Assembly: GCA_949298195.1 (NCBI GenBank)
Contig: CASFVT010000004.1
Span: 1-64,000, forward strand
Direction of reading: 5' to 3'
Origin: an uncultured Bacillota bacterium
GTDB lineage: Bacteria; Bacillota_I; Bacilli_A; RFN20; CAG-826
DNA: 64,000 bases
This document shows positions 36,624 to 44,731 of the stretch, piece by piece. A model generated the notes under the pieces. It saw nothing but the letters and a program-made list of their open reading frames with translations, searched no databases and was not told the DNA's origin. Both the position numbers and the translations under genes were made by a program. Position 1 is the stretch's first letter; the number at the start of each line of letters is the position of its first letter.

Positions 36624-37591
36624 AGGCCTTCATGTACTACCTCGCCCTTGTCCTCGGAGCCCCGCTTGCCCTCCTTTTCTTCAAAACGAAAGTGACTTAC
36701 GAGGGCGGGAAGAAATTCGCCATTCCCAAAGGGGCTCTCATCATCGCCGGTCACAAAAGCCCCCTCGACGCAATCAGCATCGCCTACCTCTTCTTCTTCC
36801 GGCGGCTCTATTTCCTGGCCGCGGACTGGTACCACGGTTTCCTGAGGATATTCAAGCCCCTAATGGCCATGACCGGTGCCGTCTTCGTCGATCTCAAGGG
36901 CGAGAGATTCGATTTCGTCTCAAGGAGCCGGGCCCTCCTGACTTCGGGAAAGAGCCTCCTCGTCTTCCCGGAAGGTGATTACGTGAAAAACAAGAGGCTT
37001 CATGAACTCGGGGAATTCAAGACGGGCTATCTCCTCATCGCCCTCGAAAGCGGGGCCCCGATCGTCCCGGTTTCCTCAGATTTCTCCTATGGCTTCTTCC
37101 GCCGCCTCCACCTGAAGATCGGAAAGCCGATCTATCTCCCAAAAGAAATTACCCCATCCTCCAGGGAAGAACTCGCTGAGCTCAACGGCGAAATCAAGAA
37201 GAAATGCCTCCGCCTCCTATACGAACTGAAAAGGGAAAAGGCAGCCAAGGTCAAAATGCATTATGATTACAAGGAACCGCGGAAAGGGGACGTCATCCGC
37301 GTCGGAATCGGCTCTTACCACCATTATGGGGTCTACCTCGGTGACGAAAGGGTCATTGAGTTCGGCCGGGCCGTCAATCAGCCCGGAGAGGCAATCGACG
37401 TCCACTTGACCTCGCTTCTTCATTTCTCCGGGGGCCGAATACCCGAAGTAAGGGTCCTGGCCCATGAAGGCCAAGCAAGACCTCTGGGCGAAATCGAAGA
37501 CTATGCGAGAGAAGTCCTCGGGCAAGAGGACTACTCGTTGGCCATGAACAACTGCCTCGACCTTGCCAACCGCCTCACCTTGGACATCTAG
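36620..37591 (+). CDS. PlsC-type acyltransferase fused to an LRAT-like domain
   Basis: 323 residues. Residues 1-210 are a PlsC/LPLAT domain: hydrophobic N-terminus, motif I HKSPLD (HX4D, about 45-50), motif III FPEGDY (about 116), motif IV GAPIVPV. Residues 215-320 resemble the NlpC/P60-related LRAT fold: GDVIRVGIGSYHHYGVYLGDERVIEF with the catalytic His, and EDYSLAMNNCLDLANRL with the catalytic Cys. The first domain should make phosphatidic acid; the second may move or release an acyl group by a Cys-acyl intermediate. I know of no described bacterial protein with this fusion. Confidence 0.8.
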   Translation: MKAFMYYLALVLGAPLALLFFKTKVTYEGGKKFAIPKGALIIAGHKSPLDAISIAYLFFFRRLYFLAADWYHGFLRIFKPLMAMTGAVFVDLKGERFDFVSRSRALLTSGKSLLVFPEGDYVKNKRLHELGEFKTGYLLIALESGAPIVPVSSDFSYGFFRRLHLKIGKPIYLPKEITPSSREELAELNGEIKKKCLRLLYELKREKAAKVKMHYDYKEPRKGDVIRVGIGSYHHYGVYLGDERVIEFGRAVNQPGEAIDVHLTSLLHFSGGRIPEVRVLAHEGQARPLGEIEDYAREVLGQEDYSLAMNNCLDLANRLTLDI

Positions 37592-37607
37592 AAAAGGAGC
37601 ACCATCC

Positions 37608-38549
37608 ATGGAAAAGACCTACGCCATCCTCACCGACTCGACCAGCGACCTCTCGCCGGAACTAAGGGCCCGTTTCGGGATCGACGATTACTTCCGGGGG
37701 GTCATCTCGACCCCGGAAAGCGAGGAAATCATTGCCGAGCTCGATGAGCGCGACGATGCCTACTTCGACGATTTCTACCGGAAATTGAAGGCCAATCCGA
37801 AGGGCTACAAGACGGCCGCTCTCGGAGGCGAGACCGTCAAGGAACGGATGAAGGCTTGGCTCGACAAGGGACTCGACCTCCTCGTGATCACCGTTTCAGG
37901 ATCCATGAGCGCCGTCTACAAAGTCATCGTCGAGGCCGCGCGTGAGGTCCTTCCCGACTACCCGGGGCGGAAGGTCCTCGTCCTCGATTCTCGCCGCTAC
38001 TCCCTCGGGGTCGGAACCCTCGCCGTCCGGGCCGCCGAGCACCGTGAGGAAGGGCTGAGCATCGACGAGAATTTCGCCCTCCTCGAGAAGGAAAGGAACT
38101 GCCTTCACCAGATGGGCCCGATTGACGACCTCTACTACGTCGCCAGCAAGGGGCGGATCAGCAATGCCAAGGCCTTCTTCGGCACTATCTTCGGCATCAA
38201 GCCGATGGGTGATTTCAGCCCTGAGGGCATGGTCCAGCCGCTCGGCAAGGTGAGTGGCATCGAGAAATCCTACAAAGTCATCGTCGAATACATGAAGAAG
38301 ACCATCAAGCATCCGGAGAAGCAAGTCGTCTTCATCTCCCAGACCCTCCGTCGGAAGGAAGCCGAGAAGGCCGCCGAGTTGATCCGTAGGGAAATCAAAC
38401 CGCGCGAAGTCATCGTGGCCAACATCTATCCGAACACCGGCATCAACTGCGGGCCGGGCCTCTTCGCGGCCTTCTATTACGGGACCGAAATCACCGACCT
38501 CTCCTACGAGAAGGGCGTCTTCGACAACATCGTCAAGAACATCCTATGA
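37608..38549 (+). CDS. fakB: DegV-family fatty-acid-binding protein FakB
   Basis: 313 residues of the DegV fold. TDSTSDLSPELRARFGI at the N-terminus, LVITVSGSMSAVYKVIVEAAREV (fatty-acid carboxylate Ser site), VLDSRRYSLGVGTLAVRAA and the YYVASKGRISNAKAFFGTIFGIKPM segment are typical. Holds a fatty acid for phosphorylation by FakA in the same operon. Start at ATG 37608 with AAAAGGAG upstream; overlaps the next gene by ATGA. Confidence 0.9.
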   Translation: MEKTYAILTDSTSDLSPELRARFGIDDYFRGVISTPESEEIIAELDERDDAYFDDFYRKLKANPKGYKTAALGGETVKERMKAWLDKGLDLLVITVSGSMSAVYKVIVEAAREVLPDYPGRKVLVLDSRRYSLGVGTLAVRAAEHREEGLSIDENFALLEKERNCLHQMGPIDDLYYVASKGRISNAKAFFGTIFGIKPMGDFSPEGMVQPLGKVSGIEKSYKVIVEYMKKTIKHPEKQVVFISQTLRRKEAEKAAELIRREIKPREVIVANIYPNTGINCGPGLFAAFYYGTEITDLSYEKGVFDNIVKNIL

Positions 38550-39517
38550 CACTCTTCCTCGCCATCCCGCTTCCGTGGTGGGCGATTACCCTCATCGTCG
38601 TTTTCGCCTTCGCCGTTTTCAACCTGCTCGCCTTCCTGATCCTGGTTCCCCACGTCGTCTTCTACAACACCGTCTACCGGAGCCCCAGAAAGAAAAGAAC
38701 CCGGGAATGCACGAACAAGAAGGACGAAGACCAAGTCCGGATGTTCGAGGAAGGGGTCAAGTGGGCCGAGGCCCAAGGCGATAAGCGGATCCCGCTTGAA
38801 ATCAATCACGATGGCCTTCTCCTAAAAGGCGAATACATCGACTACGGCTCGAAGAGATGCGCAGTCCTCCTCCAAGGCCGAACCGAGTCGCTCCTTTATA
38901 GCTATTACTTTGCCAAACCCTATGCCGAATCAGGCTACAACATCCTCGTAGTCGATCTGAGGGCCCATGGCTTAAGCGACGGGAAATACCAAACCGGGGG
39001 GCTCAAGGAAAGCGGGGACATCGTCGCCTGGATCGATTACGTCGCCGCACGCTTCCACGTCGAGAGTTTCCTCTTCCATGGTCTCTGCATCGGGGCCTCG
39101 ACGGCGGTCTACTCGGCTCTAAAACTCGAGCAACGCGGTTACCCGATGGTCGAGAAAGTCGTCTCCGAAGGGCTCTTCACCACCTACTACGACATGTTCA
39201 AGGCCAACTTCGCCCACTACAAGAAAAAGCCGTTCCCGATGCTCAATCTCACCTTTTTCCTCGGGCGGATCTACACCGGGGTCAATTTCTACGACAACCG
39301 CCCGATCGACGCGGTCGGCCAATTGAAGTGCCCCATCCTCCTCCTTTATAGCACGGAAGACATCTTCTGCCACCGCGAAGACGGGGAGGCCATCTACGAG
39401 AAGGCCAAGAACCCGAATAGCGAACTCGTCTTTTTCCCGCGGGGCCGCCACTCCCACGTCCGTTCCCTCAATACCGAGGCTTACGATGCTAAAATAAAGG
39501 AGTTCATCGGGAAATAA
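38546..39517 (+). CDS. Membrane-anchored alpha/beta hydrolase with Cys at the nucleophile position
   Basis: 323 residues: one N-terminal membrane helix (about 10-35), then an alpha/beta hydrolase core: LQGRTESLLYSYYFAKPYAESGYNILVVDLRAHGLSDG, the nucleophile elbow HGLCIGAS (Cys about 181 in place of the usual Ser), LLYSTEDIFCH (acid) and GRHSHV (His). A G-x-C-x-G elbow is seen in dienelactone-hydrolase-type enzymes. In this operon a lipid thioester or ester substrate is plausible but not shown. Confidence 0.75.
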   Translation: MTLFLAIPLPWWAITLIVVFAFAVFNLLAFLILVPHVVFYNTVYRSPRKKRTRECTNKKDEDQVRMFEEGVKWAEAQGDKRIPLEINHDGLLLKGEYIDYGSKRCAVLLQGRTESLLYSYYFAKPYAESGYNILVVDLRAHGLSDGKYQTGGLKESGDIVAWIDYVAARFHVESFLFHGLCIGASTAVYSALKLEQRGYPMVEKVVSEGLFTTYYDMFKANFAHYKKKPFPMLNLTFFLGRIYTGVNFYDNRPIDAVGQLKCPILLLYSTEDIFCHREDGEAIYEKAKNPNSELVFFPRGRHSHVRSLNTEAYDAKIKEFIGK

Positions 39518-39531
39518 GCAAGGAGAGCAAT

Positions 39532-39942
39532 ATGGAAGAAAATGACATTCTCGATTCCCATATCGGAACGGAAGGATCGAAGGCGAGCGGCTCTCGGGTA
39601 GACGAAACCGAATGCTATGAGGGCCAATTCCGCGATGGGGATCGCGTCTATGTCGATCGACCCCTCCCGGAGATAATCGAGGCCGAGAACGCCGCGGTCA
39701 TTTCCATCGTCCTCGGAACCATTTCCGATGTCCTGTCCGTCTTCGTCGTAGGGTTCATCATGGCCATCTTCGCCATCATCAATTCGAAGAAGGCCAAACA
39801 GGTTCTCAACAGCCGGCACCACAAATACCACGTAGCTACAGCAGGTGAAATCTTTGGGTGGGTTTCCATTGCCCTTTCGGCTTTCTTCTTGGCCTTCTGG
39901 ATCATCCAAATCATCATGATCGTCACCATCGCGAACTACTGA
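39532..39942 (+). CDS. Small membrane protein, DUF4190-like
   Basis: 136 residues: a polar N-terminal half, then two membrane helices (ENAAVISIVLGTISDVLSVFVVGFIMAIFAII and GEIFGWVSIALSAFFLAFWIIQIIMIVTI) separated by NSKKAKQVLNSRHHKYHVATAGEIFGWVSI, a DUF4190-like loop. AAGGAG precedes the ATG. Function unknown; part of the lipid operon. Confidence 0.65.
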   Translation: MEENDILDSHIGTEGSKASGSRVDETECYEGQFRDGDRVYVDRPLPEIIEAENAAVISIVLGTISDVLSVFVVGFIMAIFAIINSKKAKQVLNSRHHKYHVATAGEIFGWVSIALSAFFLAFWIIQIIMIVTIANY

Positions 39943-39956
39943 CGATTAACCCGGCC

Positions 39957-41060
39957 ATGGGCAAGAAAATCCTCCTCCTCACCGCCGGGAAAACCGGTGG
40001 ACACCGAAGTGCATCCACCGCCGTGAAGGCTGCCCTTTTGGCCAAGGATCCCACGCTCGAGGTCATCGATTACGACTCGAACCGCCTCTTCCTCGGCTAT
40101 GGCGGGGAAGGTGGGGAACAAGGCTATGTCACGATGACGACCCGTCTTCGCTTTTTCTGGAAGGTCTTTTTCGAATTCACCTCCTTTTTTCGACCCGTTT
40201 CCAACTTCTTCCTCAGCGCAGCGATCAAACACCGCTTCCTCGCGCTGCTTAATGAGGAAAAACCTGATCTGGTCGTTTCCCTCCACCCCTGTTTCGTCGA
40301 TTCGGCCATCCAGCTCGTCCGGAAGACGTGGAATGTCCCTTTCTACGTAGTCCTCCTTGACCCAATGAAGCATTCCCGCCTCTGGCGAAGCAAGAAGGCG
40401 GATTTGACCTTCCTACCGACCATTGAAGCGAAAAACTCCTTCATCAAAGCCGGTTTTGCAGAGGAAAAACTAATTTTGTCCGGTTTTCCCGTTTCCCTGC
40501 GCCAAGGTGGACAGTCCAATGACCACAATCCGCGCCTTCGTAAGCGGCTATTGTTCGTCAATCCGAGCCAACGAGGGTTCCGCCATACCCTGAAACTCAT
40601 CGAAACGGCCTATCCATTTGATGTCGACATCGACATCGTGACCGGTAGCGATACTCGTCTCCGCCTCTACATGGAAAAGCACCTCCCTCCCCGGGAAGGG
40701 GTGAATGTCCTCGGCTATGTCAACGACATGGGTAAGAGGCTTCTCGAGGCCGACATCCTCTTGACCAAGGCCGGCCCCAACGTCATGTTCGAGGCCATCG
40801 CCGCGAAAACCCCGATCGTCTTTACCGGCCATCTCCCGGGGCAGGAGGAAACCAATGCCCTTTACGCGGTCTCCCGCGGCTACGCCTATGAAGCCGAGAA
40901 ACCCGGCGAACTCCGAAAAACGCTTGTCCGGCTCATTGTCGATGATCCGGCTGAGTTAGAGAGGATGACGCAAAGGGAGGCGGACTGCCCCGATGTCAAC
41001 GGAGCCCAGAACATTGCCATGGAAATCGTTTCCCGCTTAGGCAAAGAAGGGGCAAGCTGA
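39957..41060 (+). CDS. Diacylglycerol glycosyltransferase, MGDG synthase/UgtP family (GT28)
   Basis: 367 residues. The N-terminal MGKKILLLTAGKTGGHRSASTAVKAALL matches MGDG synthase-like proteins, and the C-terminal GT-B half contains LTKAGPNVMFEAIAAKTPIVFTGHLPGQEETNA, the usual donor-site motif. Such enzymes add glucose or galactose to diacylglycerol to make membrane glycolipid and lipoteichoic-acid anchors. The start at ATG 39957 is set by the family N-terminus; the frame is open upstream. Joined to the next gene by TGATG. Confidence 0.85.
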   Translation: MGKKILLLTAGKTGGHRSASTAVKAALLAKDPTLEVIDYDSNRLFLGYGGEGGEQGYVTMTTRLRFFWKVFFEFTSFFRPVSNFFLSAAIKHRFLALLNEEKPDLVVSLHPCFVDSAIQLVRKTWNVPFYVVLLDPMKHSRLWRSKKADLTFLPTIEAKNSFIKAGFAEEKLILSGFPVSLRQGGQSNDHNPRLRKRLLFVNPSQRGFRHTLKLIETAYPFDVDIDIVTGSDTRLRLYMEKHLPPREGVNVLGYVNDMGKRLLEADILLTKAGPNVMFEAIAAKTPIVFTGHLPGQEETNALYAVSRGYAYEAEKPGELRKTLVRLIVDDPAELERMTQREADCPDVNGAQNIAMEIVSRLGKEGAS

Positions 41061-42337
41061 TGGAAGAAGCCGTGAGGATCATCTTTTACGTCTATCTCGG
41101 GTTCGTCGGCCTCGTCTTCCTTTTTTACCTGCCGCGCCTGCTATATTTCATTGCCGCCTTTTTGCCTGTAAAACACGTGGCGAATCCAAGGAAGAACCGT
41201 CTCGCGGTCGTCGTCTGCGCCCGTGAGGAAGGGGAAGTCGTTTCCGGGGTCCTCGCTTCCCTCCTCGAACAGGACTACGACCAGTCTTTCTATGACATAT
41301 ACGTCGTCGTTGGCGGGGTCGACGATCCCACGGGGGCAGTGGCTAGACGCTTCCCAAAGACCGAGGTGATATCCGTTCCGGAGCAGACCTCGAAGGGCGA
41401 GGCCCTCGACGGGGGGCTCAAGGCCATCATGAAAAAGAACCGCGGCTACGAAGCCTATGTCTTCATCGATGCCGATAACCTCGCGGCCAAGGATTTCCTA
41501 AGCGAAATGAACAATGCCCTCGCCCTCGACAAGCAGATCGTCATCGGGAAGAAGCTCATCAAGAACTTTTTCTCATCCCTTCCGGAATCAAGATCATATT
41601 CCTCCGACTCAACCGCTCTCACCTATACCCAGGTCGACGACCTCGGGAACCGGGCGCGGAACCTCCTCGGGGCCCCGGTCTCGACGGTTGGGACCGGGAT
41701 GATGGTCCGTCACGACATCATCGAGATGAACGGGGGCTGGCCTTATCGGAGCCTCACCGAGGACTACGAACTCGGGATCGACGCCATGCTGAAAGACTGG
41801 AGCACGTACTATTACCCCCATGCCCGGGTCTACACCGAGGAAGCAACCGACTGGCGCGGGGCCTACCGACGGAGGCTCCGTTGGATCAAAGGCTATGACC
41901 AAGTACACGTGCGGTTCCGGAAAGCCATCTGGAAGAAAAAATTCCCTAGGGGGAAAAGCTGGATCAAATTCGGCTATTTCCTTGGGCGGTTTCCCATCTA
42001 TGCGATCTTCGGGAGTTCCTTCCTCTTCTCTTTCGTCGGGCTTGTTTTCCTCCTCGTGTCTTGCTTCGGGCTTCTCGCCTATCTCTATCCCCTTCTCCTT
42101 TTCCTCGTTCCCCTGGCCATCAGCTATCTCCTTCTCTCGCTTTTCAACCTCGTCACCGTCCTGGCCGATCGAAAAAACCTCCCGATTGGGTTCCTGGGCA
42201 AGGCAAAGCTCGTCCTCCTCTCGCCCTTATACAACCTCACCTATCTCCCCATTTACCTAACGGTCGCTTTCACTTCCTACGGCCGTTTCGGGTGGGAGAA
42301 GACCCCGCGGATTCCCTTCAAGAAGAAGGATCAATGA
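41060..42337 (+). CDS. Family 2 glycosyltransferase, membrane-bound processive type
   Basis: 425 residues. N-terminal helix, GT2 core with VVVCAREEGEVVSGVLASLLEQDYD, the DxD-type VFIDADNLA, TEDYELGID and the RRRLRWIKGY (QxxRW-like) motif, then four C-terminal helices. This arrangement fits glycosyltransferases that extend lipid-linked sugars or polysaccharide. With the GT28 gene before it, a second sugar on a glycolipid is the simplest reading. Confidence 0.82.
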   Translation: MEEAVRIIFYVYLGFVGLVFLFYLPRLLYFIAAFLPVKHVANPRKNRLAVVVCAREEGEVVSGVLASLLEQDYDQSFYDIYVVVGGVDDPTGAVARRFPKTEVISVPEQTSKGEALDGGLKAIMKKNRGYEAYVFIDADNLAAKDFLSEMNNALALDKQIVIGKKLIKNFFSSLPESRSYSSDSTALTYTQVDDLGNRARNLLGAPVSTVGTGMMVRHDIIEMNGGWPYRSLTEDYELGIDAMLKDWSTYYYPHARVYTEEATDWRGAYRRRLRWIKGYDQVHVRFRKAIWKKKFPRGKSWIKFGYFLGRFPIYAIFGSSFLFSFVGLVFLLVSCFGLLAYLYPLLLFLVPLAISYLLLSLFNLVTVLADRKNLPIGFLGKAKLVLLSPLYNLTYLPIYLTVAFTSYGRFGWEKTPRIPFKKKDQ

Positions 42338-42777
42338 CCATCGGGGATTTCCTTGAGGAACTCCCCGGCCCCGTCTTTGCCCCGGGCCGCCACGTGCGGG
42401 GCGTAGATGAGACACCCCTCGTCGACGTAGATGGTTCCGTTCCGCTTGTAGTCGTTTTCCCCGAACCATCCCGATTCGGTGTACCTCAAGTTCGGGCAAT
42501 AGGCCTTCGCCCCACGCATGAGGATGATCGAGTTGCACTTGATGAGGTTCGGGGCGATGAGCTGCCCGCCTTCTTCGAAGATGAAACTTCCCGCGTACTT
42601 GGCCGTGGTATAGACCGTGGTCCCCTTGGCCGCCTCGATGTTGTCGACGGAGCGGTCAATCGAGAAGACATAATCGTCTTCGATGAGGTTCTTGCTCCAG
42701 TGACGAATTGAAAAAAGGCGCTTTTCCTTCGTCGGGGCGACGAATCCGAGCCGTCTCAAGGCTTCGCTTAGTTCCAT
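42331..42777 (-). CDS. Hypothetical protein with repeating hydrophobic strands
   Basis: 148 residues. The middle (GTTVYTTAKYAGSFIFEEGG, LIAPNLIKCNSIILMRGAKAYCPNLRY, GTIYVDEGCLIYAPHVAA) alternates short strands and turns, as in small beta-solenoid proteins; no family is recognised. AGGAGG precedes the ATG. Tail-to-tail with the GT2 gene, overlapping it by 7 bp. Confidence 0.6.
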   Translation of the reverse strand: MELSEALRRLGFVAPTKEKRLFSIRHWSKNLIEDDYVFSIDRSVDNIEAAKGTTVYTTAKYAGSFIFEEGGQLIAPNLIKCNSIILMRGAKAYCPNLRYTESGWFGENDYKRNGTIYVDEGCLIYAPHVAARGKDGAGEFLKEIPDGH

Positions 42778-42990
42778 TGTCTCTCCCTCCTCTTAAGCCC
42801 CTTCATTTTAAATTGCCGCCGGTGGGGATTGGTAGCGAGCGGCCGTCCCGTGCTCGTCCATGGCCGCTTTTCCCGTCGCGGCGAACTTAATTTCCGGCAA
42901 CAAGGGAACTTCGCTACGCGCGCGCGCTCGCTTTTATTGCTATGTTCTGTATATTCAAAAGAGGGCAGCGGCTATCGTCCACTTAAACTT

Positions 42991-43064
42991 TGTAAGCGCT
43001 TTCATTTTCCGATTGACAGATTCCGAGAAGCGGCTTTATCTTGTAATCGACTTAAACGCTTAAG
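42991..43064 (+). promoter_or_regulatory. Promoter with two LacI-type operators
   Basis: Operator 1 TGTAAGCGCTTTCA (42991-43004) lies just upstream of TTGACA (43013-43018). A -10 near 43036 (TTATCT) is 17 nt on. Operator 2 CTTAAACGCTTAAG (43051-43064), also CG-centred, covers the transcription start. The two centres are exactly 60 bp apart, close to six helical turns, which would suit repression by looping. AAGGAGG follows before the ATG at 43087. The remaining sequence 42778-42990 holds no gene I can support. Confidence 0.65.
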
Positions 43065-43086
43065 TTCACACATAAGGAGGGAAACC

Positions 43087-44649
43087 ATGTTGAAGAAAAA
43101 AGCGTTGGGTCTCCTGCTTGGGGCCGCCTTGATCGGCCTGGCAGCCTGTACCCCCACCACCACACCTACCACATCTGAAAGCACGACGGACTCGGAGGCC
43201 AGTTCTTCCGTCGAGGACAATACTGTAACCGTCACCTTCCGCGTCGCAGACGAAGTCGTTCATACCGAAGACCTCGGCGAAGACGGCGGGATCCCGACGC
43301 GTTACGACTACACCCCGGAAACCGGCGAACTGGTCGGCTGGTACCTGACCCCGACCTTCTCCCGCGTCTACAACTTCAAGGACGCCTTCACCGAGGACAC
43401 GACCCTCTTCGGGGCAGTTTCCGTCTATGAGGAAGACACGCGCGTCTACTATCTATCCGGTTCGGGTACCTCGCCGATCCTCTCGACCAACGACTGGGGC
43501 AAGAACCCAACCGATGAAGCCAAGCTCAACCCGGTGGAAGGGGAAAAGAACACCTTCGCCATCACCTTGGATCTCTATGCCAACGACAGCTTCCAGGTCA
43601 CGAGCTTCGACCCGGTTCCGACGTGGGATTGGCAGTTCGGGGCCGGCTACATCATCAACATGGATGAACTCGAGGGCATCGTCGAAGGGGGAGGCGGTTT
43701 GGCCGAAAACACCCGTCAAAGCAACATCACCATCCTCCTGGACGGGAACTACACCATCACCTTGAAGACCTATCCCGACCACGATCCGGTGGAAAACGAG
43801 ACAACGACCCAGCAAGACAAGATCAACAATCTCTGCAACCTCACCATCAAGCGGAATGGGGATCCCATCACCGAGAAACCGGACATCACCTATGAGCACT
43901 ACATCAAGGGGGCGAACATCACGGCTTGGAAGGATCTCTACAATCCGAGTACCAAAATGAACTACGACGGCTCGACCGGCAACCACACCCTCTCCATCTA
44001 CCTCCGAGCCAACGAGGAATTCATGTTCTCGACCCTGAACGTCGATGCTTCCGGGAACAAGACCACCGGGAACATCTACATCAACTGGGAAAACGTCGCC
44101 GAAGAGAGCAAGGCCATCTTCGTGGCCCCGGAAAAAGGGACCAACATCTTCGCCAAGGACGCCGGTCTCTATACCTTCACCTACGACCCGAATGAAGATC
44201 CGACGACCGGCGGGATCCTGACGGCCACCGTCGATACGGCCGCCACTCTCACCGTCCACGATTACTACATCAACGGCACGATGGCCTCGGCCACGGCGGG
44301 CGACTGGAGTACCAGCATGGTCCAGCTCGACGGCAACCTTCTCGACACCTACAAGCTGAGTGCCGGAACGGAAGACGACACCTACGTCTACGAGGGCCTT
44401 GAATGCCGGGTTGGCGACGAATTCGCCGTCACGGCTTTCGTGGCCGGGAGCACCACGACGGGATCGGGCTGGTCCAATCAGGCCGGCAGCTACAATACCG
44501 CCTATGCCGTCCCGGAGACGATCGGCGAGGGCTTGGCCTTCGCCCCGGCTTCGGAAAGCAACCTCAACTTCAAGTGCTTGGTGGCCGGCACATACGACAT
44601 TTCACTGAACGTCTACTCCCGCATCGTCACCATCACCCCAGCGGCCTGA
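43087..44649 (+). CDS. Surface lipoprotein, probable starch/glycan-binding (SusE/F-like)
   Basis: 520 residues. Signal peptide ending LIGLAAC (lipobox), a Thr/Ser-rich linker (TPTTTPTTSESTTDSEASS), then repeated beta-rich modules with aromatic residues (DPVPTWDWQFGAGYIINMD; TLNVDASGNKTTGNIYINWENV; GSTTTGSGWSNQAGSYNTA). This resembles SusE/SusF-type glycan-capturing lipoproteins, by layout rather than clear motif. First gene of the maltodextrin operon, behind two operators. High expression is suggested by the strong promoter and AAGGAGG site. Confidence 0.7.
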   Translation: MLKKKALGLLLGAALIGLAACTPTTTPTTSESTTDSEASSSVEDNTVTVTFRVADEVVHTEDLGEDGGIPTRYDYTPETGELVGWYLTPTFSRVYNFKDAFTEDTTLFGAVSVYEEDTRVYYLSGSGTSPILSTNDWGKNPTDEAKLNPVEGEKNTFAITLDLYANDSFQVTSFDPVPTWDWQFGAGYIINMDELEGIVEGGGGLAENTRQSNITILLDGNYTITLKTYPDHDPVENETTTQQDKINNLCNLTIKRNGDPITEKPDITYEHYIKGANITAWKDLYNPSTKMNYDGSTGNHTLSIYLRANEEFMFSTLNVDASGNKTTGNIYINWENVAEESKAIFVAPEKGTNIFAKDAGLYTFTYDPNEDPTTGGILTATVDTAATLTVHDYYINGTMASATAGDWSTSMVQLDGNLLDTYKLSAGTEDDTYVYEGLECRVGDEFAVTAFVAGSTTTGSGWSNQAGSYNTAYAVPETIGEGLAFAPASESNLNFKCLVAGTYDISLNVYSRIVTITPAA

Positions 44650-44660
44650 CATCCTCCGCT

Positions 44661-44694
44661 CGAGGCGCCGGTCTCCCTTTCCACCGGCGCCTCG
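44661..44694 (+). other. Intercistronic 12-bp hairpin
   Basis: CGAGGCGCCGGT (44661-44672), 10-nt loop, ACCGGCGCCTCG (44683-44694), with no T run after it. Likely protects the 3' end of the lipoprotein message or lets only part of transcription through to the glycosidase gene. Confidence 0.7.
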
Positions 44695-44731
44695 AAAGGC
44701 CGCTTGCGCCACTTCGCTAGACAGGACCGAT

